Assembly (NCBI RefSeq): GCF_964204865.1 | Contig: NC_135259.1 | Span: forward strand, 16,812,974 to 16,876,973 | Origin: Styela clava | Lineage: Eukaryota > Chordata > Ascidiacea > Stolidobranchia > Styelidae | Direction of reading: 5' to 3' | Length of the DNA stretch: 64,000 nt | Shown: piece after piece, positions 60,073 through 64,000 of the stretch | Layout: each line of letters starts with the position of its first letter | Position numbering within the stretch: the first letter of the stretch is position 1 | Made by a program: the position numbers and the translations under genes | The notes under the pieces: generated by a model | What the model was told of the DNA's origin: nothing | Databases searched by the model: none | The model's input: the letters and a program-made list of their open reading frames with translations, nothing else

Positions 60073-60277
60073 GGTACTCCCGTAGTATGTGTACCAAGTT
60101 GGGGTTAGGCCATAATTTTATTCAGATTTTCTTTATTTTAGTTCCATTACGAGTTCGGGGACTGTTTGTGGTAACCCAGTGAATATACTTCCTGTCCATA
60201 GCCTTTATACAACTTGACGTAAATTGGGCGAAAAAAAATAGTTTTCTCCATATTGGTACACATGCTTCTGGAACGCC
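60073..60277. mobile_element. MITE related to the gene D intron elements
   Basis: Left end ggtactcccgtagtatgtg, right end (reversed) ggcgttccagaagcatgtg, both running into taccaa. Flanks tgtttttc and gttttttc are a plausible imperfect 8-bp duplication. The inside shares 'gttaggccataatttt' with 25520-25758. Confidence 0.65.
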
Positions 60278-62692
60278 GTTTTTTCACTAGAATGTTTGCA
60301 GTGCGACAGGAATTAATTGTTCAAAAATTTAAATAAATAATAATTACTCTTAATAAACGGCTAATGCTGAACAATGCATAAATATAGTCATTGTCGGAAA
60401 AGTCGTGAACTAGGGAGAGGCGCTCCTGTAAACTATTTGATATTCCCAAAAGCGCATGACATCAGATATTAACTGTCTCAAGTTTAAGATACTTAAACTT
60501 CTATTTTCTCTATTCCCTTCCGCAACCTATCTCAGGCAAATGGTCCGGCAATATCAAAGGCTTGTGTTTCGCGCGCTGAACAAACAAAAGTTAATTATCC
60601 GAGTTACCTGAGGCTTAATATGGTTTCTAATGAGCGCGGAAGCGGGTAAATTATTTTCATGGTTCATTTGTATACTTCTCCGTATCCTGGGTGGCGCCAT
60701 GCGTACATTCAGTTGCAGACTATGAGCTGGGTCGGAACTTTATTCATGAGAAATAGATATGAGGACAAACTATGTCTTAATAGTCATTTTGCGAACCACT
60801 AAATGCTGAAAATGCGATTTAGGAATACGTTCCCATGCATAATTACGAAAAAAAGTGGGGTAAACGTTTCATAATACCAGATGATTTTCAAGTTCAAACT
60901 AGCTTTAGCTTCCATTTTGAATAAAAAAAAATTCACCCAAAGATAAATCGTTGGTTTCATTTTCCGCCAATCCTCTTCCCAGACTATCGTCATATTTTCT
61001 GTTGAGTTGGATTTTGATACCAAAACCATTTTGTCCGATTCGTTACCCTTCTATATTGATTTGAGTAAATTATTTCAAATTTAGGTTAAGTAATGTTCAA
61101 TCTCTGCACATAGACTTTTAATAGAATAAAAACGAAAAGAAACGCAATATGTCAATAAGGCATTTCCTATAATAAGTGCTCATTATCCGACATTATTATT
61201 GAACACCCGTCAGCTAAAATCACCACCCAGTCTGCGAGATATCTAAATTCAAATACCATGAAAAACCTGTTCATTAGGACAATCTTCTTCCAAATTGATC
61301 ATTTTTTAAAAATTGTTCAACTGAACCGAAACGAGAAAGTTCTTTTAATTGGCATCAGGGTGACAAGAGAATATCAGCATGCAAATACCATGCTTGATTA
61401 AAACTATGTTGGCGGTCAAGAAGCTCTTTAATGCTGTCACCCTCATCGTGACGTCAAAGGTCGGTGTGAAGGTATATGTTATGGTCATTCATTGCCTTCC
61501 GTCCACTTTTCGTTATAAAATAATAATTAGCTTTGTTAGTTTCATCAAAATGGTTTCGTACTTTTCAAGTGATTATTAGTTTTTCTTGTTTTAAAATCCC
61601 TATATACGCCTTTCTTTTTTTGATTCAGTGCGGTTCATGTCCTGTAATGCGAAGTTTATTAAATTTAAGATAACTTGGCCAGTCATTACTGAAGTGAGCA
61701 AAATGTACTGAAAAGGCCGAAGTCATAGCGTAACCCTAACCATATGACCCAACACTTTTCCGTGATTACTGTGGTTGCGAATCTAATTTGCGTCAATGAA
61801 ATTGGGTTTAAGAGCATTAAATACATTATGAGCAGGACATATCTCATCAAATTGAAAAAAATATATTATTTATTATTTTATTTTTTAAAAGTACCCCGTG
61901 TTGAATTGCAAGTCCGAATATCTAGAGAAAAATTGATGGTTTCATCGCCGTCTTAGAGGGTGGTTCACCCCACTGTTCATATGTTGGCTACACGATCCAA
62001 GACCATACGGAATAATTACCTGGTTGAGTAATGCATTACCTAATTTAAATTGGTGTGTTTCGCTATTTGATTAGGTTTATCTTGCCGTAATAAAAAAAGT
62101 TTTCAATTTATGAACACTAACGATGGTAGTTGGTGTTGTAAAGTAGAACTACATAAAAAACGCCAGTAACTTGGATCTATTTTTGTCATTGGCGTAGATT
62201 CTTCAAAGATTAGATAGATATTTCAAGATAAATGGGGTCGAAATAAAGAAGCCATTGTGTGTGAGAAGGTCTTATTCGCTACGTTTAATCCGTGGAATTC
62301 ATACGTATTTCCGTTCAGAGACGTTTAAAATGAGTCGTTTTTCTACATAAACTATGATAAAATAAACAAATAAGACACTTCATTGAAATTATAAGCTTTG
62401 GCAACATCTACAAGTTCTTCTTGATTATTTATGATTGTAGGCCAGTTTGGATGCGATTCTTCGGCACCAAGACAATAACTTAGAATATATTAGATTACAA
62501 AAATTTCGATATCGAAGAAATGTTAAAAAGTGGTCATATCCGAATAATTAACTTCATCAATGAAAACTATTTGAAAAAGAAAACTTTTCTGCACTCTGTG
62601 CAATTGTCTAATATATAATAGACAGAGTTATGACATATTTAACTTTTTGTATAACGTCTATATAGTGGAATCGTACGACGTTAAATAATTGT
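60278..62692. other. Intergenic DNA, no gene recognised
   Basis: No family exon, transposon terminus or RNA gene could be supported. Short open frames at 60799-61029, 61379-61579 and 61744-61956 show no recognisable domain. The base composition is slightly less AT-rich than in the cluster, and the family's intergenic blocks are not found here, suggesting the right edge of the array. Confidence 0.4.
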
Positions 62693-62889
62693 CGCTCCAA
62701 AAGTATGTGTACCAATATGGAGGTTCGCCTATTTTACATCAAATTGTGTAACGGGACTGAAACCCATAGGCAGGGGGATATGCACTTGGGTAACATAGAC
62801 AGCCCCCGAACTCGTAATAAACCTTAAATAAGTAAAATCCGAATAAAATTATGGCCCGACCCTAATCTGATACACATACCTCGAGAGTA
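62693..62889. mobile_element. Second diverged MITE copy at the right end
   Basis: Left end region 'aagtatgtgtaccaatatgg', right part 'acacataccTcgagagtacc', with 'aattatggcccgaccctaa' inside, resembling the element at 60073-60277 in the same order of parts. Target duplication not clear. Confidence 0.5.
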
Positions 62890-64000
62890 CCAAATAATTT
62901 CCACTTGAATACTATCAAACTTCGAAGCGGAATACCTATGAGTCATGCTGATTATGAAAATTTACTATGGCATTTCTGAAATCATATCCACTCGAGCAAG
63001 CGATTAATTTGTGACGAAGGGGACAACATATAGTTTATGGGCCTTTGTTGCATGGCTTGCATGCTAATCTTGCTTATTAAATGAAATTCATACATTCTCC
63101 ATACAAGGTAAATTCATTGTTATCAATTGTTTCGTAACAGAGGTACATTTTCTTAGTTGTTTACATACACTTACAACGCGGGTGATAGAGCATAAGCGAA
63201 TTTATTTGGCTCGGTTTTTGTGTACCTTGAGCAAACATTAAATCGTTTGTTTTTGTACGCGTTGTTTTTAGGCGATAATCAAACTTGGTGAATGTGTCGA
63301 ACAAGAATTTCTTTATCTTGTTTGACTATGGGCCATATAAAGTTTGATCAAAGATTTCGTGGTGAATTTTCACGGACAAATAGCGTTTGAAATCAGTCTG
63401 CTAAAGTAGGTCCACATACCTGCCTTATCACTGTGTGTCGCGAAAAATAAAGGCTTCCTGTATAATTGTATTTTGTATTGAGAGGCAGCTTGTTGAGATT
63501 CATATTATAAGAAAGCAAAAGCACGTAGCAATAATGAAACGTAGAGTAGCGCATTCTAAATGCAGTCTCTTTAGGGCGTGTATGTACTTTTTGAACTAAA
63601 TGGAGGATAGTGTTGAGTAAAATGTCAGATAGGATTATATAACTTGCAAAAGGAACTTGTTTAGAATATGAAATGTCTACCAGTGTTATTGCTGTGACTG
63701 CCTTGTTATAGTTGTCTATTTGGTACCCAATGCATATACAGTTGGATCAGAAAACAGGAAATAACACTGTATTAAATTATCGTACCATGCTCTTTAATAG
63801 AAATAAGAATAAGGTCGAGTGTGTATAAAGAAAATAATGTTTTGCATGGTTATATGCCTATATTTATAACAATATAGTATTAACCAATTATACTGCACTC
63901 GTATGAATTTTATCTGAAGGTTCCTGGTCTTTTTTGTCAAGTTTTGGAACATACAATTACCGATTCATTAATAATTTTTGATAAGTAATCAGGTTACCAT
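62890..64000. other. Right-edge DNA, no gene recognised
   Basis: Nothing recognisable on either strand. Confidence 0.4.

Noticed and set aside
1-64000. tRNA, rRNA or other structural RNA genes
   Set aside because: Scanned by eye for conserved tRNA box A/B and rRNA segments; none could be supported. A covariance-model scan would be decisive.

Overview
This window looks like animal nuclear DNA. It is AT-rich, has no long open reading frames, and its coding sequence sits in short exons (63-262 bp) with GT..AG introns. It also carries hAT-type and Penelope-like transposons. The host cannot be named from sequence alone; an invertebrate, possibly a tunicate or another soft-bodied marine animal, is my guess (low confidence).

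Nearly all the coding content belongs to one family of type II membrane proteins with a C-terminal C-type lectin-like domain (CTLD). Eleven gene copies, named A, B, C, L, D, E, F, G, H, I and K or J by position here, plus several orphan exons, were reconstructed exon by exon. The ancestral gene has seven coding exons: (1) a 28-30 residue cytoplasmic tail with Tyr-x-Asn and Asn-x-Tyr-Glu-Thr motifs; (2) a transmembrane segment (101 bp); (3) a 94-bp neck exon; (4) a 78-bp neck exon of phase 1-1; (5) an 89-92 bp neck exon; (6) the CTLD N-terminal half (191 bp); (7) the CTLD C-terminal half with the Glu-Pro-Asn region and the last three cysteines (241-262 bp).

Layout: hAT element (561-2348); gene A minus (4797-6943); orphan exon 1 plus (8536); relic exon 1 minus (9233); gene B plus (10241-12597); exon 7 fragment (14090); gene C plus (16375-18939); pseudogene L minus (20150-21099); gene D plus (23871-26713); pseudogene E minus (about 29780-31154); gene F plus (33142-35543); truncated gene G minus (37974-39503); Penelope-like element (about 40362-41938); pseudogene H minus (42593-44489); gene I plus (45759-47735); pseudogene J minus (50421-52607); gene K plus (56660-58980). 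From about 59 to 64 kb only repeats were seen.

The repeating unit is a head-to-head pair: a minus gene and a plus gene diverge from a shared spacer. Each spacer holds inverted copies of the same upstream block, and each promoter has a TATAAAA box followed by a conserved ATCGGCACCAAGAC-like segment. Pairs are A/orphan exon, relic/B, L/D, E/F, H/I and J (or relic 55301)/K. Intact plus-strand members (B, C, D, F, I) seem to outnumber intact minus-strand members (A only).

The family is diversifying fast. Neck exon 4 is duplicated, skipped or broken. The calcium/sugar motif varies (EPN, QPN, EPT, EPK), and so does its Asn-Asp partner. Cytoplasmic tyrosines are kept or lost, and compensating frameshifts appear. 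The best reading is a lineage-specific array of paired lectin-like cell-surface receptors, resembling in organisation (not by proven homology) the NK-type lectin clusters of vertebrates. Function is inferred; no expression or ligand evidence is visible in the sequence.
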